Source: Sesamum alatum
Lineage: Eukaryota > Streptophyta > Magnoliopsida > Lamiales > Pedaliaceae
Reading direction: 5' to 3'
NCBI GenBank assembly: GCA_034509735.1
Contig: JACGWO010000003.1
Location: 496,001 to 560,000 of the forward strand
DNA: 64,000 bases
The notes beneath the pieces were generated by a model. That model did not search any database and had not been told where the DNA came from. It saw only the letters and a list, made by a program, of their open reading frames with translations. Below are positions 47,830 through 60,216 of the stretch, one piece after another. Position 1 is the stretch's first letter. Each line of letters opens with the position of its first letter. Position numbers and translations under genes: made by a program.

Positions 47830-48240
47830 TCAAAACAGTAGAGAATAAGAAAAATATATTAGGCAATATGCTTCAGAAACATAGGCAAAGACAATGCAGC
47901 TGCACAGCAGGACATGTACTGCCTGTACATAACTAAGAATCCTCATGCGAATTCGGCCCTCTACAGTGTGTGTTACAGCTTCTAGGGTAGTGGTAATGCC
48001 TTGAAAATATTGCTGGTTGCGCGCCATCCAGATATGATAGACAAAGGAAGCCAATATGGTTCGATAGATGGCTTTGAGGAGGTGTTTCCCCCTCCTCTTT
48101 TGTGCCCACAAAGTCCTCTCTGCTAATGTATAGATTGCTACATGAACCTACAATATTAGTGTATAATATGTGTAGACATGTTGGAGAATAGTCACAGTCG
48201 AAGAAAAGATGATCGTGCGTCACAGACTGATCACAGTCGA
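47830..48240 (-). pseudogene. LINE zf-RVT fragment, copy 2
   Basis: The minus strand reads THDHLFFDCDYSPTCLHILY (48223 on), then in another frame KAIYRTILASFVYHIWMARN and RIRMRILSYV (48080-47930). This is the typical tail of plant L1-like ORF2, including the VYHIW..RN motif. Longer than copy 1 but also isolated from an RT domain. Confidence 0.7.
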
Positions 48241-48825
48241 AGAAAAGATGGTCTTTTATTCATATTAATAAAATATAGTAAGATAAATGTTTGTATTTTG
48301 AACCTCAACTGTGAATATAAATTAAGTGGAATCTAGACCATTAAATTATGTGTTGATCTGAACCTTCAGTTCAAATTTTATGAAATCTTGCCGTTTTTTT
48401 ATTTCCTACAATATTTCAACATTAGATGTATTACGAGCAAAACAAAAAAATTCATAAATAAAGATGCAAATTAAGTTTAATGCAAAAAATTTAGGCCGAG
48501 TTGCATGAAGGGCGCGTCCGCCACACCACTGGGATCGAGGGGGTGTTTTGCTATATTTTAAGAATGTTGAGGATTTTTTTCATAGGAAGGTTTAAACATT
48601 TCCTATAACATAATGGACCAAATCACATTTTACCCGTTGATGAAAAAAATAATATTGGAGGAAAATCAAATGCAGATTTCACAAAAATAAAAATGTCCCA
48701 AATTCAAACTTATAATTCAAAATCTATATCTTTTGATTCAAATTTAAAATTAAATTGAGAAGTTTTCGTACTAGCATTACTAAAGATCAAATCGATTTTG
48801 AAGGAGATTAAAGGTCAAGCTCTAC

Positions 48826-49259
48826 CTTCGAAGTTACCAAATGAAAGCTCGTATATTTAGGCGACGAATCAGATGATTTAGTAATTTTAAGATACCCGTT
48901 TATGATTTTAGTATCCTATCCAAACGAGCTGGATTAAGGATAAATTTGGATTTTAGATCCAACCACTTTTTTAAATATTGAAAAAGTCACAGTGAATCAA
49001 ACAAACAAAAGCATCAAAAGGAAAAAACAATAAATTTGAGCCGATGAGCCTAGCTTAGTCGGACAAGTTGAAGGCAAAGTTATAAGACTATGTGCTCTAT
49101 TAATATTTTATTTTAATAGTAATTGATTGAGATCGGTACATAATTAATAATTAATATATTAAAAAGAAGAAAGAAAGAAAGGCAGTAGATCAGAAAAACT
49201 AACAATAAAATATCAGAAGAAACAGCCAATTACGAAAACAAACAAAACTAGTAGAGGGC
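48826..49259. other. Intergenic DNA upstream of VAMP727
   Basis: AT-rich with no supported gene. It should contain the VAMP727 promoter; no clear TATA box can be picked. Confidence 0.4.
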
Positions 49260-49975
49260 GTCATTAGTTCCCACAGTTAATTTCCAGCCCATCGACTCCT
49301 CTGCTGTCAACTCTCCGACCGAACTTTTCACAGTTCTCTTCACGCAAACGCAAGAAATCCATCGTCAAAATAATTTTCAGAAGAATTAACTTAGATCGAT
49401 TAAGATTCAGAAACCTCCCTCCCCATCTCAAAGGTTATGATTCTTGTTTCATCATTTCTCGATGCTATTTATTTTTCTGCAGTTATTTTGACTTTTTATT
49501 CTCGATACCCATTTTTGATATGCAGTTTGTTCGTGTTTCGATGCATTCTTGTTCATTTAATACCTGTTATCTGTGCTAGCATGCTAATTTATCTCAATTT
49601 CCTCAATTTTTGATGGTAAATTTATTGTATTGACTTCTCTGTTTTAGGGTTATTGTTTGTATTTTAGTTATGTTTCGATGGAGTTCGCTTCAGATACTGC
49701 TTATGTCTCTGTACATTGTCTGTTAGATCATTTAATCTGTTGATCTGTAGTTCATCTGGGATGAGTGTTCCTTTGGGTGGGAAGAAATTGTCTTTCCTTT
49801 TGCATGATAAGTTTGATTGGTTTTGTATTACCTTATCTTCCTTTTTCTGTTTTTGTGGGAGTTGGGGGGGTGTTTGTATTCGGCTTGGATTAAATTTGGG
49901 TTATTAAATTGCTTCTATTTTAACTTGATAGGTGAATAGCGGACATATTGTTGGGGGGTTATTTGCTTTACAAAA
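49260..49975 (+). other. Likely 5' UTR exon and leader intron of VAMP727
   Basis: A pyrimidine/purine-mixed stretch around 49280-49435 ends in CCCATCTCAAAG followed by GTTATGATTC, a plausible 5' splice donor at 49436. A T-rich tract then precedes acceptors TTGATAG (49931) or GAATAG (49939), some 40 bp before the ATG. A 5' UTR intron is therefore proposed; it needs transcript evidence. Confidence 0.45.
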
Positions 49976-52900
49976 ATGAGTCCAAAAGGCTTGATTTATA
50001 GCTTCGTTGCGAAAGGGACTGTCGTTCTGGCAGAGCACACTCCTTATTCTGGAAACTTCAGCACAATTGCTGTCCAGTGCTTGCAAAAGCTTCCTAGTAA
50101 TAGCAGCAAGTACACGTACTCATGCGATGGCCACACTTTCAATTTCCTCCTCGATGATGGATTTGGTACTTAATTTCTTTTATGTGCACGGTTATCATAG
50201 GCACTTTTATTGCTTAAATTAAATCTAGAAGTATCTTAATACTCGTATGGGTGTGCAGTGTTCCTAGTTGTTGCAGATGAATCAATGGGAAGAAGCGTAC
50301 CTTTTGTATTTCTTGAGAGAGTGAAGGATGACTTCAAACAACGTTATGGTGATAGCATCAAGAGGGATGGTCCACACCCTCTAGCCGATGATGACGATGA
50401 AGATGATGATTTATTTGAAGATCGGTTCAGCATTGCATACAATCTTGATCGAGAATTCGGGTACATATCATCTGTTCTTTTCTTTGGAAATTATGACAAC
50501 TTTAATAAACTATTTACTTCTGGACTTCTTTCCCATTTTGTTTTACTAGACCACGGCTTAAGGAGCACATGCAGTACTGCATGAATCATCCAGAGGAAAT
50601 GAATAAGCTGTCCAAACTGAAGGCTCAAATAACTGAGGTCAAAGGGATAATGATGGACAACATTGAGAAGGTACACTTGCAGTCCCTTCTACTGTTAGAT
50701 GAAAAGTGAATGATGATTGATTGTAATCCTGGTTTAAACGAATTCTGAAAATTCAAGTTATGGTTCTCTTTAGATTGCAGTTGTTCATTACACTCTTTAT
50801 TCAACTTCCTCTCTTGGTTGTCATTGTTTTGGAACTCGTCTGTCATACAAAATTAGGCTGCTCAGGGAGAAATAATTTCAGTCAGACAAAGTTAATGAGA
50901 TGATTATGAGTTGATAGTCATGCTCCGTTTTGTGTCTTCTACTATTCTCATGATTCTGTAAATTTCAAATTTGCGTTTTTTGTTTATCCTACTAGTCCTA
51001 GAGACAGCTTGTTTTATCCATTCTTCTGCTCTGTCTACTTGTGTGTGTGAGGCACACACAAAGCAGACATGTACATCTGAGTCCACTTGTAGGGGCATCT
51101 CAAGGGAGAAATATTTAGTACTTAGCAAATTATTGATGTTTTAATGACTTCGATCCGTTTGTATTTGCATGGTAAAATGAAAATGAAATTCCTAGATTAG
51201 CTTAGTGTCGGGCCCACCAAAGAAATCTCTGCTTGTATGTTCTCTCTTTCTCTCACATACATGCATGTAAGTTTATCTCTCTTAGACAATTGTAAATTTA
51301 AAAGAACAATCTTTTGCTTATCCTGCCCACTCTAAATCTGTCCAATCAGATTTCAAAGAACAATCTTTTGCTTATCCTGCTCACACTAAATCTGTCCACT
51401 ATGCACAAATAAACACATACAGATAGAGACACACAATCGCACACCACATCCATGGAAGAAAACTCTGACGCATTCCAATGGAGAAATAATTCATTCAGAA
51501 TATTAATGATATTTAATGATTTGGATACGATTAGTTAATATTTTAGTAAAGAGTTGACAATCAGGCTCCACTATGCTCACTCATGATCTAAAACATAATA
51601 AATTCCTAGACCTGCTCAGACATCCCTACTAAAGAGACCATCTATGATCCGTGTGTGTGTGTGGCACGCATGTTGGCATGTATACATGCATGCGCACCCA
51701 ATCTGTGGTGCTTGTTTTCCCTGATATCTCCTTGTTTCTCTTCTATCCATTCTCCTTTGGCTTTCTGAGCTTTGTTCACAGGTGCTATTTTAGTTATGAT
51801 CTCCTATTCTAAACTTTTTTGGTATTTGGTTGTGTATCCTTTTAAGTAGTTATTTTATGCTAATTAATTTTAGCAAACAAGGGTCATTCACATTGATATG
51901 TGGTGGGAATTTTGGGGCCAGGTGGAGTCTATGCTGTAGTAACCTCCTGCGTCAGTTTAAATCTTTGTATATTGGTGATAAAGCATGTGGTCTGGCTGAA
52001 AACAAACATATCAGAGTTTGGTCTGGCTGCAATAAAACCATATTGGCAAAACTGTGTTAAAATGAAACCTGCTTGAGCACATTAAGATGAACATAAGGTG
52101 TGGTTACCAGCTCCTTGTAATTAATCTGGGCATTTATTATCTGTGGGCATATTATTACCATTGTTGGTAAAAAAAGTATTTAGCTACAGGTCTTCAATTC
52201 TAGAACATCCTACTATGTTTTGTCGTTAAGTGGACTCGAGGATGTGAAACTTCTCGTAATATTATGTTATTCTTCTTTTGCAATCAGATTCACTTAAATA
52301 TTGTTGGCTTTTCGAAAGATCCATTTAGCCAAAAGATAGATTAATATAATGCTGTTGCCAGTGCCAGATGGTCCTCGCCAAGAATTCTCTACTCTTCTCC
52401 CCAAATTCCTGCATTTCTCCTTCTCCCGAAAGATCTATTCAGGGTCTCCCTCTCCAGAAAGAGCCCACCCCTGTGTTTTCTTCCCCTTGCCCTTATATAC
52501 TCATATCATAATTATGGTAAGAAAGGGAAAGAATCCTCATAGCACTCAAATTCTCTCTTCTCTTTTCTCAATCCTTTTACTACTTCATTAATTACGAAGG
52601 AAGTTTGTGGTCCACATACAATTTTTCGCCAACAATTAAATTGGGAGTTTGTCAATTTCCGCCCAAACGCATGTCCCTTAATCCGTGGGCACAGATTATG
52701 TGAAGGGCGCTTCTTCCAAGAGGAATTCTAATAGCCCGTGGACACGGGTAAAGTTGGGAGCGTTTTTGCTGAGCGCCTTTCTGATAAGCCGTGGGCACGG
52801 GTTATTCCGACTGCGTTCCTGTGATTTTCATTGCATGTCCTTCCACTTCCTTTGCTTTCCAACATAAGTTCTTTTCTTCCCAACTCATCAATTTCCATAA

Positions 52901-53927
52901 AAACACCTATAATTCCACAAAGAACACCAAGCACAAGCATCATATAATTGGAAATTGGGCAATTCACTGCAAAATAAACCACACAAATTTCTCATAATCA
53001 TATGAGACTGCTTTGATAGTAATTTAATTATTTTGAACTGTTTTTTCTTGGTATGTATGACGAGAGTCAGACATAGTGTGAATATATACATTTGGGAGTT
53101 TGGGATGCCTGCTAATGGGGACGATTGAACGATTAGATATTATGTGATCCACTGTATATCAAGTGACTCCACCGTGTCATGAAAGTTATGTTGTTGGAAA
53201 AGGAATTGGATCTACGAATTAGAATCTTGGTACATGTTTTAAGTCGTAACTATTTGTTTTCGTTCTCTGGTGGAAAATGGGAAAGTCCTGTAGATATGCT
53301 TCTCCAGGAGTTTTTTTTATGAAGAAACTGAATATTTCATTGAGTTGTTAAATTATAATTGAATAGGTAAAAGCTTGTGCAACTGTCCACATCGGATTAT
53401 GAAGAATGAAATTCATATGGTGAATATCTACCTCAAGTCTTTTAATTGTATAGAGATAAAGAACTGAAGGTGATGCATCACCTGTCCATCTCAGTTATAT
53501 GAAATCTAATGTTGAAAACATTATTGATTCTCTGTCAATGTTTTAAACATTAGAGACGGCCTAATTCCTATGAAGTCTCTTCTCTTTATGGCATCCTTAG
53601 ATTAAACCTTAAAAAAATTGTTGGAGCACAAGTTTTCAGACTCTGTTCTCCTTCAGGTTTTGGATCGTGGCGAGAAAATTGAATTGCTGGTAGATAAAAC
53701 AGAAAACCTTCAATTCCAGGTGAGTGCTCTTTCTGCCCCGTATGCTAAGCTATGGAATTTTGGATTTCCTGTTAATGTGCTTATGGAAATTTGTTCAGGC
53801 TGACAGCTTCCAAAGGCAAGGAAGGCAGCTACGTCGGAAGATGTGGTTGCAGAGTCTTCACATGAAGCTGATGGTTGGAGGAGCTGTCCTCATCCTAATC
53901 TGCCTCATCTGGTTTATGTTTCGTTGA
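49976..53927 (+). CDS. VAMP727: R-SNARE VAMP727 (vesicle-associated membrane protein with acidic longin insert)
   Basis: Five coding exons: 49976-50165, 50259-50460, 50550-50670, 53657-53719 and 53799-53927 (TGA). All are GT-AG with compatible phases, giving 234 residues. Residues 1 to about 130 form the longin domain ([20 protein letters not shown]...), interrupted by an Asp/Glu-rich insert at about 106-118 ([13 protein letters not shown]), the hallmark of plant VAMP727 among VAMP72 proteins. The SNARE motif spans about 146-205 with the zero-layer Arg at 175 ([11 protein letters not shown]) and [12 protein letters not shown] before a C-terminal membrane anchor (about 216-233). By family knowledge it acts on endosomes in fusion with the vacuole and in endosome-to-plasma-membrane traffic, pairing with syntaxins such as SYP22. 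Intron 3 is about 3 kb and contains retroelement DNA. The protein ends in WFMFR, a short tail. It appears complete. Confidence 0.95.
52345..52990. mobile_element. Gypsy-type LTR/UTR fragment inside VAMP727 intron 3
   Basis: The stretch differs in texture from the rest of the intron. Its right half matches the Athila-like remnant near 12900-13140 in the same orientation (CACGGGTTAT, ACAAGCATCATAT words). It includes three copies of a short palindrome at 53-bp spacing (52683-52800). Ends are approximate and no target duplication was identified. Confidence 0.55.
52683..52800. repeat. Three 53-bp-spaced CCGTG-N2-CACGG palindromes
   Basis: CCGTGGGCACAG (52683-52694, one arm base changed), CCGTGGACACGG (52736-52747) and CCGTGGGCACGG (52789-52800). 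The last two are perfect inverted repeats. The period is 53 bp, exactly as in the 12954-13019 copy. Confidence 0.8.
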
Positions 53928-54712
53928 GATTCCGAATCGTTTGGCTCCAAAGCATGCTGCGAGCATCGTTTTCTCCTTCATGTACAAAAACTGGTAGTCT
54001 ACTACTATATGTATATTTGGTTTCTTCCGTAGGGTTACGCTGTCATTACCTCAACTGTATTTTACAATGGAGAGTTTAGCATTTTCATTTTATTTCGATT
54101 GATCTAATAAATATAAACAGCTCGTATCCCGTTAAATAGCAGGTTTGCTGAAGGGCTATGTTGTTATATCTCTATTTCCGTTTAAAGCTTAAAAATCCCA
54201 GTCATGGTGCTATAAGAACATATGACATGCGCACACCGTTGGGACCGAGCCAAGTATTATCAAAGGCTTTCTCAAGGAATTGGTGGACAAAAATTTACTG
54301 TTGAAATTGTTTTTTCCAATTGAAAAATATATGTATTAATTATAGCAGATCTGGTGATCGGAGATTTCGTTTGAGTCTGGTGATTGTTTGGTAAAATCAA
54401 ACCGAAAATTCGGTTATTGAAATTTCGGTACGTTGAAATGGTCGTGTCGAATACTAAATCGAAACGCTCGGTTTGGTAAAACTTGAAATTATTGAACATT
54501 TAAAAACAAACAAATTCCTGCAATTGATTTTATCTAAAATTACTTTTTTTAGTTATTCTTAAGTTATTAGTTGAATGATAATTTGACAATCAAACCAAGT
54601 AAACCCTATATGCTTAGGCTAGCATGAATTAAGAACTTAACATGGACTCGTCTTCATGGGAGTGGTCTGCCTAGTATGTCCTAGGTTGTTTTATTGTTTA
54701 GTGGTGGTTTAC
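53928..54712. other. VAMP727 3' flank and intergenic DNA
   Basis: Contains the 3' UTR of VAMP727, with a possible AATAAATATAAAC poly(A) region near 54106. From about 54340 there are repeat-like AATTTCGG/CCGAAATT words. No gene seen. Confidence 0.5.
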
Positions 54713-56300
54713 TTTTCTGATGTTCATCTTTTTGCGTAGGTATTGTGGGGATTTCCTCATGGAAAGTGATATTATGAAATTTGATTCAATTCTTTCCCTC
54801 ACGGAGGAAGAAGCCACGAGTGTGGTTATTCCGCAAACAGTGTGGGATAAAGGTTATGGCGGCTATTGTCTGACGCTTGTTGGGCGTCTTTTATCTCACC
54901 GTTTGGTACATTTTGAGGCATTGAAAGGTACGTTGGTACAACTTATTCAGCCTGCTCGAGGGGTTACGGTGCGGAAGGTCTCGTAATCTCGTTTCTGTTT
55001 AGTGTTCAATCATTCGGAAGACCTTCGTCGGGTCTTGGAAATGCATCCTTGGATCTTTGATCGGAACTTAGTAGTCTTACAGCCTCTCACTCAATCTGAT
55101 GACCCCATGTCGGTGTCTTTGGATTGGTGTCCTTTCTTTATTCATATACATGATCTCTTGTACGCTCAACGGTCTCTGGAGGTAGTTCGTTATATCGGCA
55201 ACTATTTGGGTACTTGGCAAGATGAGGACAATGTTGAATAGGATATTGTGTGGTTTAAAATTGTGTGCATCCGTGTACATATTAATGTCATGGTTCCTTT
55301 GAAGCGAGCATTACGTCTTCATTCTGAGGTTGGGGAATCTATTCTGGTTCGACGCTCGTACGAACGTCTGCCTAATTTCTGTTACCTATGTGGTAAATTA
55401 GGTCATATCAGTCGATTCTTTGACCTCCGTTTTCAGGAGAACTTTACTGATCTAGGTCTCCACTCCCTTATGGTGCTCGGCTGCGTGCATCAGGCCCAGT
55501 TCGACGTATATGTGCCTCTACTGATTCTATTTGCCCAACCTATGTTTGGAATTCTCTAAGGTCGGAGGGGGATGCCGGCGATCAGCGTCGAGGACGACAT
55601 ATCCTTGGTACTTTTCGGTCGGGTCAGAGTGGTGGTTCCTTGTCGGCTTTCGATGAACAGGCGGATACTCCACAAAGTTCGGTGTAGTTGGGGCAGTTTT
55701 CCCCAGACCGGTTTGCTGGGGTATGCGGCAATGTTGGGGAACAACGGTTAAGGCAGTTAATTGATGAGGAATCAACAGATGGGAGTGTAGGTTGTTGGGC
55801 CTCGTTGGGCATGGGCTACGGATGTGGACTATCTCCTTTATCTTGTGAGTTGAGCTGTCAGTCCACTGGTCCAGCAGGCCTAATATCTTTCTCCATTGCA
55901 CCGGCATCTGGGCTCCCACGAGTTTTGTCTCATTCAGCACCATTGGCTGGCCTACTCTTGCTAAGGCCGAGTTGTTTTGATCTGAACAGTAAGGAACCCA
56001 AACACTCTTGCTCTGGTTCGGAATTCTCTAGAGCCTCTCCTTCTATAGCAAATTTCCCCTTTACAGTCTTCGTCTTTCTCTCAACACTCAAATCAAGTTC
56101 AATTCGGGGGCATGCAGTCCGTATATCTCTGGAAGAGCCCTCGCTTGCTGTCTCTCTAACGTTGATTGATGTCCCAGTGGCAGCTCAAATTCCGCCTACT
56201 GGGCTCGCTTCTGGTGAGCTGTCGACTGATGCTTTTCGCCGTGATCATGGGAGGAGTTGAGGTCGGGGGTGAAGTGGAGGACAACCAGTACAGGGACTAG
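54713..56300 (+). pseudogene. Truncated LINE (L1-like), ORF1 region, plus strand
   Basis: A DUF4283-type ORF1 runs over several frames: ILSLTEEEATSVVIPQ and GRLLSHRLVHFEALKGTL (54780-54930), FNHSEDLRRVLEMHPWIFD (55003-55060), LDWCPFFIHIHDL (55118-55157) and VPLKRALRLHSEVGES with LPNFCYLCGKLGHISRFF (55281-55430). The zinc knuckle has Phe where the last Cys is expected. A Ser/Pro-rich tail follows to about 56260. No ORF2 follows; the copy stops near 56300 where the opposite LINE begins. Confidence 0.75.
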
Positions 56301-59300
56301 GTGTGGGTGCTTACTCCGTTGCCACTTGATCATTTCATGAATACGCTATTCCTTTATCAGCCGCCGTACACGTTCATCTCTTTGTGATCCTTAATACCCA
56401 ATGAGCTCGACTTTAACTGCACAAACCGCTCCTCCAATGCCTTGAGATCCCCGTCCGGCTTTACCGACGGATTCCTTATTCCATTAGAGCAACCTCAATC
56501 TACACTGTTGAATCTTCTTCCATATACAAGGTTAGGATCAACCCTGCATCCATCCCCTAGGCCTTCTTCACAACCTTACCATACTCCTTCGGCTGTAACA
56601 CTTCACTCCAAAATGGAACTAAGGTTTCCTCCGAATGGACCCGACCTCTCCCCGATCCCAATCAACTATCAACAAAACATGATCTGAGTATGGGACTGGC
56701 CTATGAATAACTTGCACTAGTAGGAAATCGACTACTCCAACCCATATTCCCACACGCTCTATCCAGTCACACCTACGACGTGTCTGGAGTAGCTCTTCTA
56801 TTACATTATGTGTATTTTGGCCCTTGATAACCTAAATCACTCAAATTACTACGTTCCAAAGCATCCCGAAAGTCATTAATCTGCCACTGTGGACACGGTA
56901 CCCCTATCTTTTCATGTTGAAAGAATATTTTGTTATAGTCACCCACACACAACCACGGAGCATCTGATTGAGCACTGAGTTGCACCAACTGATCCCACGC
57001 CCCCTTCCATTTTTGTGTCTCCGGTTCCCTGTAGAATCCCGTGAACCTCCAACTGGCCACTTGTCCCTTGGAGAATATATCATTATCAGTATGATTCACT
57101 GAAAAGGAGTGAAGTTGCACTATGATATCTATATCCCACAATAGTGCCAGACCACCCGATTTACCTCTACACGGAACACAAATCCCAAACATACTCATTT
57201 GCGTTCTCTAACCCGTGCAAACCTACTTTGCCCACATTTCGTCTATGATAGAAACACAATTAGGGATCGCACCTCTCCAACATACTCCCCGAGTTTGCGA
57301 ACTGTCGACACCGCACCTAAGCCATGACAATTTAAAGCTAATGCTTTCATGGCCCCGGTCGGGCTATCAATTCCATTCCATCCCATCCGCAACCACAACC
57401 CTCTTCAATGACTGTTCCCCACTCTCACCCACACCCTGCTTCTATTTTTGCAAGCGACCCCGCAACGATCGGCTACCCCTATGACTCCCTCGCCTACCAC
57501 CCCGACGCACAACACTACCTCTGCCAGCTTAAAATACCACCAGCACAAGGACAAACCCCTCATCACCCGATAAACCAAAAATACGAGATGAAGAGACCCA
57601 AGGGGAATCCAAACGGGAAACAATACCTAGGCTCGATCTGATTGAAAGAAGGTCATCACTGCTACTAGCTAAAAGACCTTCAGTTCCCGAGTGAGAGCTC
57701 CATCGCATATTGACCAAAGAATCTCCGGTGTGTTACCCAGATCCCTCTGCAGGAAATGGTGGCAGAAACCCAAAAAGACTCTATGTCTGTTTTCTACGGG
57801 TCGGGTCACTGAGTTGAGTGAGTGTAGATCGACTGCTTGATGCCACTAACACAAACTGGTCTTGGGGCTAGAATAAGATACTGGGCTTTGTTGGTTTTGT
57901 GGGCTAAAAACACCTTTTGGGCTGGTGTGGGTTGGTAAATTCATAGGTGGGGATGTGCTGGATAAATTAAGCCATAGACTTGGACTGGACCTATTTGACA
58001 ATAAAACTGGGCTGGATATATTTGGCACTTTAGGTAGGTTGGTAGCGTCATATGGACCACATGGATTAGAAGTTACTCGTGGGCTACATGGGCTAGAAAT
58101 ATTATGCGGGCTAGAAGGATTAGAGGTTTTATTTGGGCTAGATTGACTAGAGGTTTTATCTGGGCTAGATGAACTAGGGGCTTTAAGTGGGCTAGTTGGT
58201 TCAAAAGTTTTATGCGGGCTAAGTAATTCAATTTCTAGATGTGGGATGCGTGACTGGGCATCAATCTATGGGCTAGGGAGAAAGTCTTCCCTACCCCCTC
58301 CTACCCTCTGCTTGAGTTTCCGACCTCATTAACCCAATAGTTGGCTCGCCCATCCCTTGATCCACATCTACACCACCCAATTTAGCCCCCTTCGCCCCAG
58401 GACCCACACTTCCTGCCCCCACTCCACCTACACCCCCCATCGGCTCCCCACCATCCTTCGCCTCCACCCCTGCTCCTACTCCGTCAGCCGCACATCCACC
58501 ACCCACCTCAAACACCGCCCTCCTACTCCAACCTTGAATGCCTCTGTACCCCATCGACAAGCAACCACCCAACACACCATTATAACCTCCTTGAGAACTC
58601 GGAACTGAGACGGCTTGCACCATGGCCCTCGACTCCCACGATCACGATCCGTATTGTGACTCCTGTCATTCGCCCAACAACCCCTCTAAGCGTCTCCACA
58701 ATCCCTCAAAATGTGACCCAACGCTCCACAACCATAGCAAAAAACTGATAATTGCGTATAAGTAAAAGAGATCGACTACTCCTGAATCTTCGGTGAGGGA
58801 ACAAGCAAAAACATCTTCAATGGAATTCGGACATCCAATGCAACCCGAACATGAATTATTAACCCCTTCATAAATCGAGCTTGAGCATGGTCCAAATCAA
58901 TGAATCTCCTGAACCTATTCCACATAAATTTCGGCACCGTCCTTGTCATCGTTTGAAAGGGCAAGCCATGAATATGCACGTGAAATGGACACCAATTTAG
59001 CTCAACATCCATTAGGTTCTCATTCGTGTTGGCGTTACTCAAAATAACCAAGTTTTAATCGAAAATCCATGGCCCTCCATTAAGTGCTCTTTCCCAATCT
59101 ACGTCATGATTAAAACTTATCAAGAATCGATGATCGACCAATAATCTCAGAGTCAACCCTCAATGGTCACATCACAGGACATCTGTCAACCTCATTTTGA
59201 GCGTATCAAATCTGTAAAACCTTGGTGTCAACAAGCGACAGACAAGTAGAAATCCCTCAGCTTCCTTTCACCCTCTCCATACATCCGTAGGTAACATAAG

Positions 59301-59755
59301 CACTCCCACCTCATCCTCCATCAGAACCAGAGACTTACCCAGATGTGCCATTGACTCCATCAACCCCTCCAAGCAACAAGGTATTATCTATCAAGCACAG
59401 CCTTCGGCCAGATACTAAGACCAAACCTTTCTCTGAATCGCAAGAAGAAGAAACTGCACAATACAAACAACAAACCAAAGAAAATAACAGAACGAGCAAA
59501 CAAAGAAAGGCAAGAGGAACACTAAGACGAGAATAAAGAAGAGATCACTAAAAAAAACACTAAACGCAACTATAGATCTTACACCTAACCAAGTACACCC
59601 AAATCCAATTGAAACACGTGGAAAGATTGAGCAAGACCCATGATACGGCAAAGCTAAACAATTCCAGAGAAACAACACTCAGCAACCCTCACCACCTCAC
59701 CTCACACAGTAACACTCAACAAGCTGTAAACCTCTTGTAGAGAGAAAACTTCGCA
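56300..59755 (-). pseudogene. Truncated LINE (L1-like), minus strand: ORF1 plus start of ORF2 endonuclease
   Basis: ORF1 starts at about 59351 (MAHLGKSLVLMEDEVGVLML). It continues through RALNGGPWIFD and ELNWCPFHVHIHGLP (59030-58960) to an intact CCHC knuckle CYGCGALGHILRDC (58739-58698), then a Pro/Gly-rich tail. ORF2 starts at 57350 with MKALALNCHGLG, the usual opening of plant LINE ORF2. The APE-type endonuclease continues with GGLALLWD, FYREPETQKWKGAWDQL, PWLCVGDYNKI (57198-56930), LDRACGNMGW (about 56760) and CRLRLLQWNKE (about 56500). Stops and frameshifts break it near 57250, 57200 and 56805. RT is absent. Confidence 0.8.
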
Positions 59756-60169
59756 ATTTTAGAAGGAATGACAATTTTAGGTGTTTTAATGAGTAAATCT
59801 TTTTTAGTACCCGAGTTTTAGCGTTATTGTCAAAACTGATAAATGAGTTTATGCAAATTATCTAATTAATATTCGAATTTCTCCACAAATATTAAATGAT
59901 ACATGAGTTTTTACGAATGTCCTAATTGATTCTTGAGTTTTTACATAAAATTCAAATAGATACATATATGTATTTAAAATATTTTACAATGGCAAAAGTA
60001 CGTCTTCAATTATAGCCCAACATAGTCTTATGATTAAATAAATTATACTATTATTATATTTTAAATGATAAAATTAGTAATAATAAATTGGTGTAGTATA
60101 TACAATTACTCATTCAATAACTAAAATTAACATGTAATAGATTGGGGGTTTTGAAAATAACAATTACAA
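59756..60169. other. AT-rich intergenic DNA with degenerate repeats
   Basis: The phrase ATACATGAGTTTTTACGAAT and variants (TGAGTTTATGCAAAT, TTGAGTTTTTACATAAA) recurs about four times between 59815 and 59965. No gene. Confidence 0.5.
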
Positions 60170-60216
60170 AGTGGGTCTATGTCTGTCTAGGGTGGTCGTA
60201 TACTATTACAGAATTT

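Larger units (their letters stand above)
46640..48825. repeat. Tandem segmental duplication of about 820-bp units
   Basis: A unit consisting of a LINE 3' fragment (minus strand), a roughly 330-bp non-coding block and a roughly 200-bp tail occurs at about 46935-47756 and again at 48011-48823. The 330-bp block (from GAATATAAATTAAGTG to AACATTTCCTATAAC) is present three times: about 46650-46940, 47234-47545 and 48311-48610. The units are diverged by indels and substitutions, so the duplication is not recent. Confidence 0.75.

Noticed and set aside
52349..52591. Short open frames within VAMP727 intron 3
   Set aside because: They lie in a retroelement fragment inside an intron bounded by consensus splice sites; no protein similarity is seen.
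55688..56260. 190-codon plus-strand open frame
   Set aside because: It corresponds to the low-complexity Ser/Pro-rich tail of the LINE ORF1 remnant rather than a separate gene.
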